Part shown: positions 29,667 to 38,453 of the stretch, piece by piece | Layout of the letters: each line of letters begins with the position of its first letter | How positions within the stretch are numbered: the stretch's first letter is position 1 | From: Methylobacterium cerastii | GTDB taxonomy: Bacteria > Pseudomonadota > Alphaproteobacteria > Rhizobiales > Beijerinckiaceae | Reading direction: 5' to 3' | Assembly (NCBI RefSeq): GCF_022179125.1 | Contig: NZ_BPQG01000001.1 | Span: 35,041 to 99,040, forward strand | Length of the DNA: 64,000 nt | The notes under the pieces: generated by a model | The model's input: only the letters and a program-made list of their open reading frames with translations | Told to the model about the DNA's origin: nothing | Database searches by the model: none | Translations under genes and position numbers: made by a program

Positions 29667-31076
29667 ATGACGAACGCTTCGCGCGCGCCTGTCGACTTCG
29701 ACGCCTTCGCGCGCGATCTACAGCAGCCCTCGCCGGCCCCGCGTGGGGCCGAGCCGGCCGCGCAGAAGCCCGACCCGCTGGCGGAACTCGCCCGCATCGT
29801 CGGGCAGGACGACCCCTTCCGCGCGCTGCTCGCCGCCCGCGACGACCGGCGCGAGCCGGCGGCGCAGACGCAGGGCGCCGCCCACCGCGGCCGCCAGGAG
29901 CCGAGCTTCGCGCCCGCGGCCGCCGCCTACGCCGAGCCGCAGCGCAACGCCCCGGCCGACGCCTTCGACCAGTACCTCGCCTCCGTCGATCACGGGTCCG
30001 AGCAGCAGGCGCGCTACGCCGAAGCCGAGGCCTACCAGAACGAGGCGGGCGACGCCGAGGCCTACGACCAGCGCAGCCTCAAGCGGGTGAAGCCGCGCAA
30101 CCGCCTGGTCAAGGTCGGCGCGGGCGTCGCCGTCGTCCTCGTCGCCGTCACCGGCGCGGTGACCTACAAGACCCTGCGGCACGGCGGCGGCGGCGGCGGC
30201 GGCGTCCCGGTGGTCCAGGCCGACACCTCGCCGGTGAAGGTCGCGCCGAAGGTCGCCGACGGCGTCGAGATCCCGGACCAGAACCGCCAGATCTACGAGC
30301 CCAAGGCCAAGGACAGCCAGATCCGCATCGTCAACCGCGAGGAGCAGCCCCTCGACGTGGCCCAGGCCGCCCGCGCGGCGCAGGGCCAGGAGCGCTCGGC
30401 GCAGGATCGCGGCGAGACCGCCAACGTCACCCCGGGCTCGGCCTCGTTCGACGCGTTCGGCCAGCCCCGCAAGGTCCGCACCGTCGTGGTGCGGCCGGAT
30501 ACGCCGCCCCCGGCGGCCCAGCGCGAGGCACAGGCCGAGGCGGCCCCGATTTCGCCGGTCCCGACCATGACGCTGCCGGGCGACGACGCGCCGGCCGCCC
30601 GCGCCAAGCCCGGCCGGATGGCGGCGGGGGCGACGCCGCAGATGCCGACCCAGACCGTGACCCAGCAGCCGCCGCCCGCCGCCGTGCAGGCGCCGGCCGC
30701 CGAGCGCACGCCCGCTGCGGTCGTGCCGCAGCCGGCCAAACCGAAGGCGCCCCAGCGCGTCGCCGCCGTCGCACCGGAGGCCTCCGCCCCCGTCGAGGCT
30801 CCGGCGACGACCGCGACCGTCAGCACCGCCGCCGTCGGCGGGTTCTCGGTCCAGCTCGGCGTGCGCACCAGCGCCAAGGATGCGCAGGCCGCGTTCCGCG
30901 AGATGCAGGGCAAGTACGGCCAGCTCGCCGGCAAGCCGGAGCTGATCCGCCAGGCCGAGGTCAACGGCAAGACGATCTTCCGCGTCCGCGTCGGGCCGCT
31001 CGCCAAGGCCGAGGCCACCAGCCTCTGCACCGAGCTCCAGGGCGCCGGCGGCCAGTGCTTCGTCGCCAAGAACTGA
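29667..31076 (+). CDS. SPOR domain-containing cell-division/envelope protein
   Basis: 469 residues. A cytoplasmic N-terminal part (1-145, proline/alanine-rich) ends in a basic stretch and one membrane helix (about residues 148-168). A long low-complexity periplasmic linker rich in A, P and Q (about 175-385) follows. The C-terminal SPOR domain (about 390-469) begins GGFSVQLGVRTSAKDAQAAF and ends FRVRVGPLAKAEATSLC...CFVAKN. SPOR domains bind glycan strands lacking stem peptides at septa. The position between argS and nagZ is conserved in alphaproteobacteria. Confidence 0.88.
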   Translation: MTNASRAPVDFDAFARDLQQPSPAPRGAEPAAQKPDPLAELARIVGQDDPFRALLAARDDRREPAAQTQGAAHRGRQEPSFAPAAAAYAEPQRNAPADAFDQYLASVDHGSEQQARYAEAEAYQNEAGDAEAYDQRSLKRVKPRNRLVKVGAGVAVVLVAVTGAVTYKTLRHGGGGGGGVPVVQADTSPVKVAPKVADGVEIPDQNRQIYEPKAKDSQIRIVNREEQPLDVAQAARAAQGQERSAQDRGETANVTPGSASFDAFGQPRKVRTVVVRPDTPPPAAQREAQAEAAPISPVPTMTLPGDDAPAARAKPGRMAAGATPQMPTQTVTQQPPPAAVQAPAAERTPAAVVPQPAKPKAPQRVAAVAPEASAPVEAPATTATVSTAAVGGFSVQLGVRTSAKDAQAAFREMQGKYGQLAGKPELIRQAEVNGKTIFRVRVGPLAKAEATSLCTELQGAGGQCFVAKN

Positions 31077-31096
31077 TGTGATCTGAACCGCAACTT

Positions 31097-31120
31097 GGGC
31101 CGCCGACCCGTCGGCGGCCC
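31097..31120 (+). terminator. GC hairpin after the SPOR gene
   Basis: A perfect 10-base-pair stem, GGGCCGCCGA with TCGGCGGCCC, round a CCCG loop, 20 bases after the stop. There is no T-run, so it may be an attenuator or processing site and not a classical terminator. Confidence 0.5.
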
Positions 31121-31285
31121 GCCTGAGTCGCCGCCGCAACACTTCTCCGCCGTCCGGCCCCGCCGCCGGCCGAGGCCACGGTTCGGGCTTGCGGCGCGGG
31201 GCGGTCCCGTCGGACGCTTCCCGGCGGATTCGCCCGCTCACGGGTCCTGACAACTTCACCCCCCCTTCCGGGAAGACCGTCGCCG

Positions 31286-32293
31286 ATGACCTCCCGTGCC
31301 CTCATCCTCGGCTGCGCCGGCAAGACCCTGTCGGCGGAGGAGACCGCCTTCTTCCGGGACGTGCGCCCCTGGGGCTTCATCCTGTTCAAGCGCAACATCG
31401 GCACGCCGGACGAGGTCCGCGCGCTGACCGCGTCGCTGCGGGCGACGATCGGCCGGGACGACGCGCCGATCCTGATCGACCAGGAGGGCGGCCGGGTGCA
31501 GCGCATGGGGCCGCCGCACTGGCCGGCCTATCCGGCGGGCGGACGCTTCCGCCGGCTCGACGGGGCGGCGACCGCGATGGCGCGGCTCGGCGCGCGCCTG
31601 ATGGCGCACGACCTTTCCGAGGTCGGCATCAACGTCGACTGCGCGCCCGTCCTCGACGTGCCGGAGCCCGGCGCCCACGACATCATCGGCGACCGCGCCT
31701 ACGCCACGACGCCGAGCCAAGTGGCCGAGATCGGCCGGGCGGTGGCCGAGGGCCTGATGGCCGGCGGGGTGCTCCCGGTGATGAAGCACATCCCCGGGCA
31801 CGGCCGCGCCGCCTGCGACAGCCATCACGGCCTTCCGGTCGTCGAGGCCAGCCTGGAATCCCTGGCCGCCCAGGACTTCGGGCCCTTCCGCACGCTCGCC
31901 GACCTGCCGATGGCGATGAGCGCCCACGTGGTGTTCACGCAGATCGACCCCGACCGGCCCGCCACCCAGTCGCGGACCGTGATCGCCGACGTGATCCGCG
32001 GCGCGATCGGCTTCGACGGCCTGCTGATGACCGACGACCTCTCGATGCACGCGCTGACCGGTCCGTTCCGGGCGCGGGCGGAGGCGGCCTTCGCAGCCGG
32101 CATCGACGTGGCGCTCCATTGCAACGGCGACGCGGACGAGATGCGCGCCGTCGCCGAGGGGACGCCGGCGCTGGAAGGCGACGCCCTGCGCCGCGCCGAG
32201 GCCGCGCTCGCCCGGCTCGACCACGGTCGCGACGGCTTCGACCTCCAGCTCGCCCGCGCGCAATTCGCCGCGGCCCTGGCGCAGGCCGCCTGA
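31286..32293 (+). CDS. nagZ: beta-N-acetylhexosaminidase (GH3)
   Basis: 335 residues. GH3 NagZ features include GFILFKRNIGTPDEVRALTA, the substrate-site LIDQEGGRVQRM (about 68-79), and the catalytic loop KHIPGHGRAACDSHHGLPVV (about 168-187) with its Asp/His pair. The nucleophile Asp is in GLLMTDDLSMHAL. The enzyme removes GlcNAc from muropeptides during wall recycling. The next gene is tatA; the scpA and scpB genes usually found here in relatives are absent. Confidence 0.93.
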   Translation: MTSRALILGCAGKTLSAEETAFFRDVRPWGFILFKRNIGTPDEVRALTASLRATIGRDDAPILIDQEGGRVQRMGPPHWPAYPAGGRFRRLDGAATAMARLGARLMAHDLSEVGINVDCAPVLDVPEPGAHDIIGDRAYATTPSQVAEIGRAVAEGLMAGGVLPVMKHIPGHGRAACDSHHGLPVVEASLESLAAQDFGPFRTLADLPMAMSAHVVFTQIDPDRPATQSRTVIADVIRGAIGFDGLLMTDDLSMHALTGPFRARAEAAFAAGIDVALHCNGDADEMRAVAEGTPALEGDALRRAEAALARLDHGRDGFDLQLARAQFAAALAQAA

Positions 32294-32452
32294 CCGTTGC
32301 CGGCGGCGCATGGGTTCGCCCCTCCCGCGCGGGATTGACCGCTTGTGTTAACCCGGCGCGGTCCCTAGGTTCCGGCTGAAATTCCACCGCGGACATGGGC
32401 CGTCGCGGACACGTCTCGTAACGATGCGTGGCTCGTGGCGCAGGAGGTTGCC

Positions 32453-32728
32453 ATGGGCAGCATGAGTATCTGGCACTGGGTCGTCGTCGCCGTCATCGTC
32501 ATGCTGCTGTTCGGACGCGGCAAGGTGTCGGACCTGATGGGCGACGTCGCCAAGGGCATCAAGGCCTTCAAGAAGGGCATGGCCGAGGACGAGACGCCGA
32601 CGCAGGCCGCGACGCCGCCGGTGGCCCCGTCCGAGCCCGTCCGCACCATCCCGCATGCGGCCGAGACCAGCCCCGGCACCGCGATCCCCGCGAGCCACCT
32701 GCCGCAAGGCGAGCGCAAGCCCGTCTGA
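32453..32728 (+). CDS. tatA: Sec-independent translocase subunit TatA
   Basis: 91 residues from the ATG seven bases after AGGAGG. One N-terminal membrane helix (about residues 6-24, [16 protein letters not shown]) precedes a short amphipathic helix [19 protein letters not shown], the TatA hallmark with the FGRGK hinge. The tail is proline-rich. It forms the protein-conducting pore for folded twin-arginine substrates. tatB and tatC follow. Confidence 0.92.
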   Translation: MGSMSIWHWVVVAVIVMLLFGRGKVSDLMGDVAKGIKAFKKGMAEDETPTQAATPPVAPSEPVRTIPHAAETSPGTAIPASHLPQGERKPV

Positions 32729-32819
32729 GGAGGCCCGCACCCGAGAGGGTGCACGGCTCATTTCCCGAGTCCCGTCGGCGCCGTGGCGACGGGTCCGAGG
32801 CTGCAGGACCGTCGACGAC

Positions 32820-33386
32820 ATGCTGGACATGAGCTGGGGGGAGGTGATGCTGATCGGCGGCGTCGCCCTCATCGTCATCGGGCCGAAGGACCTGCCGAAG
32901 GCCCTGCGCACCGTGGGCCAGGTGACGCGGAAGGTCCGCCGCATGGCGGGCGAGTTCCAGATGCAGTTCAACGAGGCGATCCGCGAGGCGGAGCTCGACG
33001 ACGTCCGCAAGGAGGTCGACGGCATCCGCGACACGGTGCGCAACGCGAGTGGCGGCTTCAACCCGGTCCAGACCATCCGCGACGAGCTGAAGGGCGCCGT
33101 CGAGGCACGTGCGCCGAAGCCGAGCGCCGCGACCTTGGCCGACGCGACGGCGCAGTTGAAGGCGGCCGAAAGTGAGACGCCGGCCTCCGGGGGCGGCGCC
33201 TACGACGTGCCGAAGGCGCTCGATCAACCTGTCGCGCAGACGACCGCCCAGCACGCGACCGAGATCGCGGCCGCTCCCGCGGCGCCCCCGGTTCCCGGGT
33301 CCGTCGACGACCCCTACGGCCCAGCCCCCGATCCGGCGCCGGCGCCGCACGGGCCGGCCCCCTCCGCACCGGCCGCAGGCCATTAA
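32820..33386 (+). CDS. tatB: Sec-independent translocase subunit TatB
   Basis: 188 residues. The helix MSWGEVMLIGGVALIVIGPKDLP is the TatB signature, including the acidic residue in the membrane segment and the GPKDLP hinge, followed by a long amphipathic helix to about residue 65. The C-terminal half is low-complexity alanine/proline. TatB with TatC binds signal peptides. The ATG at 32829, giving MSWGEV, is an alternative start. Confidence 0.9.
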   Translation: MLDMSWGEVMLIGGVALIVIGPKDLPKALRTVGQVTRKVRRMAGEFQMQFNEAIREAELDDVRKEVDGIRDTVRNASGGFNPVQTIRDELKGAVEARAPKPSAATLADATAQLKAAESETPASGGGAYDVPKALDQPVAQTTAQHATEIAAAPAAPPVPGSVDDPYGPAPDPAPAPHGPAPSAPAAGH

Positions 33387-33389
33387 GCG

Positions 33390-34190
33390 ATGATCGACCA
33401 GACGGACGAGGCCGAGATCGAGGCGTCGCGGGCGCCGCTCCTCGACCACCTGATCGAATTGCGCGCGCGGCTGATCAAGTCGCTGATCGCCTTCGTGGTG
33501 ATGTTCTTCGGATGCTTCTTCTTCTCGCGCGAGATCTACAACATCCTCGTCCACCCCTACGTCTCGATCGTCGGGGTCGAGAACGCAAAGCTCATCGCGA
33601 CCCACTTCCTCGAGCAGGTGTTCACCAACATCAAGCTCAGCGTCTTCGGCGCGGCGTTCCTCGCCTTCCCGGTGATCGCGACGCAGATCTACGCCTTCGT
33701 TGCGCCGGGCCTGTACCGGAACGAGCGCAAGGCCTTCATGCCCTACCTCGTCGCCACGCCGGTGTTCTTCATCCTGGGCGCGCTGGTGGTGTTCTTCCTG
33801 GCGATGCCGCTGCTGATCAAGTTCTCGGTGTCGCTGCAGCAGGTCGGCGTCGCGGGCGAGCCGACGATCGCGCTGCTGCCGAAGGTCGACGAGTACCTCT
33901 CGCTGATCATGACGTTGATCTTCGCCTTCGGCATCGCCTTCCAGCTGCCGGTGATCCTGACCCTGCTCGGGCAGGTCGGCATCATCGACGCCAAGTTCCT
34001 GCGCGAGAAGCGGCGCTACGCGATCGTCCTGGTCTTCGTCGCCGCCGCCGTGCTGACGCCGCCGGACGTGATCTCGCAGCTCTCCCTCGCCCTGCCGATG
34101 CTGCTGCTCTACGAGGCCTCGGTGTTCTCGGTGTCGCGCATGGAAAAGCTGCGCGCCCGCCGCCGCATCGCCGAAGGGCTCGACCCCTAG
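33390..34190 (+). CDS. tatC: Sec-independent translocase subunit TatC
   Basis: 266 residues with six membrane segments. Family strings: [17 protein letters not shown] near the N terminus, [47 protein letters not shown] and the C-terminal [22 protein letters not shown]. TatC is the core receptor for twin-arginine signal peptides. It follows tatB after three bases. The gene usually found next in relatives (serS) is not here. Confidence 0.95.
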   Translation: MIDQTDEAEIEASRAPLLDHLIELRARLIKSLIAFVVMFFGCFFFSREIYNILVHPYVSIVGVENAKLIATHFLEQVFTNIKLSVFGAAFLAFPVIATQIYAFVAPGLYRNERKAFMPYLVATPVFFILGALVVFFLAMPLLIKFSVSLQQVGVAGEPTIALLPKVDEYLSLIMTLIFAFGIAFQLPVILTLLGQVGIIDAKFLREKRRYAIVLVFVAAAVLTPPDVISQLSLALPMLLLYEASVFSVSRMEKLRARRRIAEGLDP

Positions 34191-34251
34191 GGCCGCGCGA
34201 ACGCCTGTCGGACCACGAGGCAGGCGCCGCCTTGCGGAGCAGGTCGCCTCC

Positions 34252-35019
34252 TCAGAGGCCAGGCCCCTTGGCGGCGCCGTAGATCCGGCCGGGGCGCCCG
34301 CCCTTCGAGCCCTGGACCACCACGACCCAGGCGTCGGCCTCGCCGACACGGGCGGCTGCGCGGGGCACCTCGAACCGCACCGCCTGGCCCGTCCAGGGGC
34401 CGAGGCGCTGCATCCCGCGCACGACGTTGACGTAGGTCGCGGTGCGGCCGCGGTTCTCGCCGCCGCCGATCGCGACCGGGCGGCTGCGCAGGACCGGCAC
34501 CAGCCAGACGTCCCCCTTGAGCTCGGCCTTCGGCGCCGGCTCGGCCCCGATCTCGATCACGATGCGCTCGTCCCGCTCCTCGCCGCGGACCGGGACGGAG
34601 AGGCCGCCGCGGGCGCTCGACTCGCGCAGCAGCTTTTCCAGCGCCGGCCGATCGGAGCCGACGGTCGAGGCCGAGCCGTTGATGACGGCCTGCGGCGTGA
34701 ACATCTGTCGCGCCCCGTGGACCCCGGAATAGCCGTGCTGGCGCTCGCCGAACGGGCGCTGGGCCAGGGTGTCCTTCCAGCCGAGGTAGTCCCAGTAGGT
34801 CACCGGCAGGGTGAGCGCGAGGATGCCGGGCTGGCGCGCGAGGTCGCCGATCACCGGGTCCGCCGAGCGGCATGCGGCGCATCCCTGGCTGGTGAACAGC
34901 TCGACGACCGCCCGCAAGGGCTCGGCCGCCGCCGGACGGCACGACATGCCGAGGGTCAGCGCCGCGAGGAGGGCGCGGAGCCGGGCGGGCGCATGGGAAC
35001 GGACGCGGGTCTCCGTCAT
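34252..35019 (-). CDS. DUF1223 secreted thioredoxin-like protein
   Basis: 255 residues from the ATG giving MTETRVRS, with a signal peptide ending near RPAAAEP. The conserved VVELFTSQGCAACRSADPVIGDLA carries a CxxC pair (C-A-A-C), and HGYSGVHGARQMFTPQAVINGSAS is the second DUF1223 signature. The domain has a thioredoxin-like fold, but no reaction has been assigned that I can cite. Four bases separate it from the acyltransferase gene, so it is the last gene of that leftward cluster. Confidence 0.85.
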   Translation of the reverse strand: MTETRVRSHAPARLRALLAALTLGMSCRPAAAEPLRAVVELFTSQGCAACRSADPVIGDLARQPGILALTLPVTYWDYLGWKDTLAQRPFGERQHGYSGVHGARQMFTPQAVINGSASTVGSDRPALEKLLRESSARGGLSVPVRGEERDERIVIEIGAEPAPKAELKGDVWLVPVLRSRPVAIGGGENRGRTATYVNVVRGMQRLGPWTGQAVRFEVPRAAARVGEADAWVVVVQGSKGGRPGRIYGAAKGPGL

Positions 35020-35023
35020 CGCC

Positions 35024-36025
35024 TCAGGAGAGCGCACCGGACGCCGGCTGGGAAATCACGTTGGCTTGAGTCCCACCGCCCAACCGAACGCGCGGCTTCG
35101 GCAGCATGTTCGGGCGCCAGCGCCGATGCATCCACAGCCACTGGCCGGGATTCTCGCGCACCCAGCCCTCGACGATTGTTGTCATCGCCTGCATCGCGCC
35201 GGCGATCTCGATCGCCCCGTCCGCGTCGCGGGGCAGGTCGAGGGGCGGGGTCAGCTCGAGCCGGAAACGGCCGTTCGGGAGCCGCACCACCCGCGAGCCG
35301 TGGACCGGGCAATCGTAATGGCGGGCGAGCTTGGCGAGCAGCGGGTTCGCGAGGCAGGGGCGCCCGAAGAACGACACCACGACGCCGCGGGTGAAGTGCT
35401 GGTCGATCAGCTGCCCGAGATGGCCGCCGCGCTCGACCACGCCCTGCATCGCGAAGGCGCCGCCGGGGCCGGAGGCGGCCAAGCCCCCCATGGTCTTGCG
35501 CCGCACCTCCTGCACCAGCCGGGCGGCGGCCGGATTGTTCGGCGCGCGGAACACCGCCGTGGTCTCGAGATCGAACTTCGCCGCGCAGATCGCCGGCAGC
35601 TCCCAGTTCGCCAGATGCGCCGAGAACACCAGGCCCGGCTGGCCGTCGTCGCGCAACGCCAGGAAGTGCTCCAGGCCCTCGACCTGCATGCGCTGGGTCG
35701 CCGGGTCGGCGGGGTCGAAGTCGAACAGCGTGTCGAGGTGGGCGTATTCGGCGCCGGTGCGGCCGAGGTTGTCCCAGGCGGAGCGCGCGATGCCTCGGAT
35801 CTCGGCCTCGGACGCGTCGGGGAAGGCGGCGCGCAGGTTCGCGAGCGCGGTCCTGTGCGAGGGCAGCCACGGCCCGATCGCGCGCAGAAGCGCGCCGCCG
35901 GCGTCGCCCGCCCGCTCGGGACCGAGGATGCGCGACAGCCAGAACACCGTGCGGATCAACGGCAGCATCGCGAAGCCCGCGAGCCGCGGCAGGTTGCGCT
36001 TCAGGGTCAGGGCGAGGCGCAGCAA
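35024..36025 (-). CDS. lysophospholipid/lipid A acyltransferase (LpxL/LpxXL type)
   Basis: 333 residues of the HtrB/LpxL family. The acyltransferase motif H-x4-E is in SAHLANWELPA (about residue 145), and the second block LIDQHFTRGVVVSFFGRP and the end MHRRWRP are typical. One N-terminal hydrophobic stretch anchors it to the inner membrane. The upstream alcohol dehydrogenase-like gene, SDR and ketoacyl synthase resemble the rhizobial locus for C28 acyl-chain addition to lipid A, so LpxXL is the likely member. That specificity is inferred from neighbours. Confidence 0.8.
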   Translation of the reverse strand: MLRLALTLKRNLPRLAGFAMLPLIRTVFWLSRILGPERAGDAGGALLRAIGPWLPSHRTALANLRAAFPDASEAEIRGIARSAWDNLGRTGAEYAHLDTLFDFDPADPATQRMQVEGLEHFLALRDDGQPGLVFSAHLANWELPAICAAKFDLETTAVFRAPNNPAAARLVQEVRRKTMGGLAASGPGGAFAMQGVVERGGHLGQLIDQHFTRGVVVSFFGRPCLANPLLAKLARHYDCPVHGSRVVRLPNGRFRLELTPPLDLPRDADGAIEIAGAMQAMTTIVEGWVRENPGQWLWMHRRWRPNMLPKPRVRLGGGTQANVISQPASGALS

Positions 36026-36145
36026 CGGGTCACTCTCGGGTGCGGGCCGTCCCGTCGAGGCGGGGAGGGCGGGAGGCGCCGCGGAACGAAACGCCCACGG
36101 GAGATTCCGCGGGCTTAGATCATTTCGTCGCGAGAGGGGAGGGCG

Positions 36146-37168
36146 TCAGAAGCTCACCAGGATCTTGCCGAAGACCTTGCGCGATTCCAGCCGTTCGAGC
36201 CCCTGAGCGAAATCCGCCAGAGGATAGACCGTGTCGACGACGGGCCGGATGCCGGCCGCCATCTTGTCCAGCGATTGCGCAATGTTGGCGAGCCGGCAGC
36301 CGAACGAGCCGGTGATGCGGTATTGCTGCTGGAACAGCTGCATCAAATTCATGGTGGTCGAGACGCCGGAGGTCGAGCCGCAGGTGACGAGCCGGCCGCC
36401 GCGCTTGAGGCAGAGCAGCGAGCCGTTCCAGGTGTCGGGCCCGACATGCTCGAACACCACGTCCACGCCCTTGCGCTTGGTCAGGCGGCGGACCTCGCCC
36501 TCGAAGCGTTCGGTGCGGTAGTTGACGACGTGGTCGGCGCCGAGCTCGGCGGCCTTGGCGCCCTTCTCGTCGTCGCCCACCGTCGTGTAGACGGTGCAGC
36601 CGATCGCCTTGGCCATGCGGATCGCCGCGGTGCCGATCCCCGAGCCGCCGGCATGGACCAGGATGCTCTCGCCCGGCTCCAGCTTGGCGTTGTCGAACAG
36701 CATGTGCTGAACCGTGCCGAAGGCGATGCCGGCGCAGGCCGCGTCGGTGAGGCTGACGGCGTCGGGCACCTTCACCACGAGCCGGGCCGGCATGATGACG
36801 AACTCGCGGGCGAAGCCGTCGATGTGGAAGCCCATCACACCGCCGACATCCTCGCAGAGGTTGTCGCGACCCTCGCGGCAGGCGCGGCATCGGCCGCAGG
36901 TCATGGCGCCGTAGAGCGCGACCTTGTCGCCGACTTTGAGCCCTTCGACGCCCTCGCCGATCTCGGCGATCTCGCCCGCGGCCTCCGCGCCGACGGTCAG
37001 CGGCAGGCGCCGCTTGGCGAAGGCCATGCCGCGAAAGCCCCAGACGTCGATGAAGTTCAGGCCGACCGCGCGGACGCGGACCCGGACCTCGCCGGGGCCG
37101 GGGGGAGGGGGCGCCTCGACCTCGGTCAAGCGCAGGTCGCGGTCGCCGAAGAGTTGCAGGGCTTGCAT
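36146..37168 (-). CDS. zinc-type alcohol dehydrogenase / quinone reductase family protein
   Basis: 340 residues from MQALQLFGD. The GroES-like half includes GAEAAGEIAEIGEGV and the structural-zinc cysteines in TCGRCRACREGRDNLC (about residues 92-107). The Rossmann half has VHAGGSGIGTAAIRMAKAIG (about 170-188). A reductase of this group lies next to lpxXL in rhizobial very-long-chain fatty acid loci, where it may serve as an enoyl reductase. I infer that role here from position alone. Confidence 0.75.
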   Translation of the reverse strand: MQALQLFGDRDLRLTEVEAPPPPGPGEVRVRVRAVGLNFIDVWGFRGMAFAKRRLPLTVGAEAAGEIAEIGEGVEGLKVGDKVALYGAMTCGRCRACREGRDNLCEDVGGVMGFHIDGFAREFVIMPARLVVKVPDAVSLTDAACAGIAFGTVQHMLFDNAKLEPGESILVHAGGSGIGTAAIRMAKAIGCTVYTTVGDDEKGAKAAELGADHVVNYRTERFEGEVRRLTKRKGVDVVFEHVGPDTWNGSLLCLKRGGRLVTCGSTSGVSTTMNLMQLFQQQYRITGSFGCRLANIAQSLDKMAAGIRPVVDTVYPLADFAQGLERLESRKVFGKILVSF

Positions 37169-37224
37169 CGGATGACTTTCAAACGCTGGGCCGACCCCAT
37201 CCGGATCTCGGCCGATCCCATTCA

Positions 37225-37344
37225 CGCCCTCATCCTGAGGCGCCCGCGTCGGCGGGCCTCGAAGGAGCCCTCCGGAGAGCGAAGCGATCCCCGGTTGCCT
37301 CCTTCGAGGCCTCCGCTTCGCTCCGGCACCTCAGGATGAGGGCG
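37225..37344. repeat. dispersed palindromic repeat (CCTCATCCTGAGG type)
   Basis: Inverted arms CGCCCTCATCCTGAGG...GGGCCTCGAAGGAG and CTCCTTCGAGGCC...CCTCAGGATGAGGGCG bracket about 40 bases. The terminal CCTCATCCTGAGG/CCTCAGGATGAGG form is a common intergenic repeat in Rhizobiales. It sits just upstream of the dehydrogenase gene and separates it from the SH3 gene. Confidence 0.8.
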
Positions 37345-37392
37345 CGGGGTGGGGTTTAGCACGGCGTTTCGCGCCGGAGCATCAAGCCGGGT

Positions 37393-37683
37393 TTATTCCG
37401 GCGCGAGATAGCGTCGCCGCGCCCAGCCCACGGTCCGGCCGACCTTGACCCGGCACCACGTGGTGCGGCTCGGCGTGTCGTTGGTGCAGCCTGCGACCAG
37501 CGCGCGGGCACGGATCTCGCCGACCACCTCGGCGGAGGGGTCTGGCTCGGCGCGGATGCTCAGCGTCTCGCCCCGCGGCAGGCCGTCGACGCGGTAGGGG
37601 ACCGGATCGGCCCGCACGGCACCCGTGCTGAAGCTGAGCAGCAGGCCGGCGAGGGCGGCCGGGACGTGGCGGGACGCGCGCAT
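37393..37683 (-). CDS. secreted SH3-domain protein
   Basis: 96 residues. A signal peptide (about 1-25, ending GAVRA) is followed by a bacterial SH3 domain: LSIRAEPDPSAEVVGEIRARA, then CTNDTPSRTTWCRVKVGRTVGWARRRYL. Two cysteines are spaced to form a disulfide. Such domains bind peptidoglycan or mediate assembly in the periplasm. It starts two bases after the SDR stop, so it is cotranscribed. Confidence 0.75.
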   Translation of the reverse strand: MRASRHVPAALAGLLLSFSTGAVRADPVPYRVDGLPRGETLSIRAEPDPSAEVVGEIRARALVAGCTNDTPSRTTWCRVKVGRTVGWARRRYLAPE

Positions 37684-37685
37684 GG

Positions 37686-38453
37686 TCAGCGGTGGACGCC
37701 CATCATCGCCGTCAGGCCGCCGTCGACCGGCAGGACCGCACCGGTGACGTAGGCGGCGGGGCCGGCCAAGAGGAACGCCGCGAGCGCCGCCACCTCGGCC
37801 GGGTCGGCGAAGCGGCCGGCGGGGATCTGGCGCTCCATGCCGGCGCGGTGGGCGGCGTAACCGGCCATCATCGGCGTGTCGATGAAGCCCGGCGCGATGA
37901 CGTTGACGGTGACGCCGCGCTTGGCCGACTCGATCGCGAGCGTCCGGCAATAGGCGATCAGCGCGCCCTTGGTCGCGGCGTAAGCCGCGTTGCCGGTGTT
38001 GGCGCGGAGTGCCGCCACCGAGCCGATCGCCACGATGCGCCCGGCGCGCGCGCGGGTCATGCCGCGCACGAGGCTTTTGGCGATCCGCGTCAGCGAGAAG
38101 AAGTTGACCTGCATCAGCGCCTCGGCCCGGTCCTGGTCGAGCATCGCGGCGAGCGCGTCGTAGGATTGGCCGGCATTGTGCACGAAGCCGTAATAGCTCT
38201 CCGCCTCGGCCGCCTCGCAGAAGGCGTCGAGGGCGCCGCGGTCGGCGAGATCGAGCGAAACCGCCTTGAAGCGCGCATCCGGATGGCGCTCGCGCAACTC
38301 GGCGAGCAGCGCCTCGGCCGGGGCCTGGGAGGCGCGGTAGGTGAAGTCGACCCCGTGGCCGGCGGCGGCGGCCGCCCGCACGATCGCCGCGCCGAGCCCC
38401 GAGGCGCCGCCGGTGACGAGGACGCGACGATCCGCGTTGGCTTCCGCGCTCAT
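37686..38453 (-). CDS. short-chain dehydrogenase, 3-oxoacyl-ACP reductase-like
   Basis: 255 residues. The nucleotide motif is VTGGASGLGAAIV (about 13-25), the catalytic Ser is in VAIGSVAALR, and the catalytic YxxxK is in AAYAATKGALIAYCR. The C-terminal GAVLPVDGGLTAMMG is typical of FabG-like reductases. It shares an ATGA overlap with the upstream ketoacyl synthase gene. Together they look like two steps of a dedicated acyl-ACP elongation cycle. Confidence 0.85.
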   Translation of the reverse strand: MSAEANADRRVLVTGGASGLGAAIVRAAAAAGHGVDFTYRASQAPAEALLAELRERHPDARFKAVSLDLADRGALDAFCEAAEAESYYGFVHNAGQSYDALAAMLDQDRAEALMQVNFFSLTRIAKSLVRGMTRARAGRIVAIGSVAALRANTGNAAYAATKGALIAYCRTLAIESAKRGVTVNVIAPGFIDTPMMAGYAAHRAGMERQIPAGRFADPAEVAALAAFLLAGPAAYVTGAVLPVDGGLTAMMGVHR

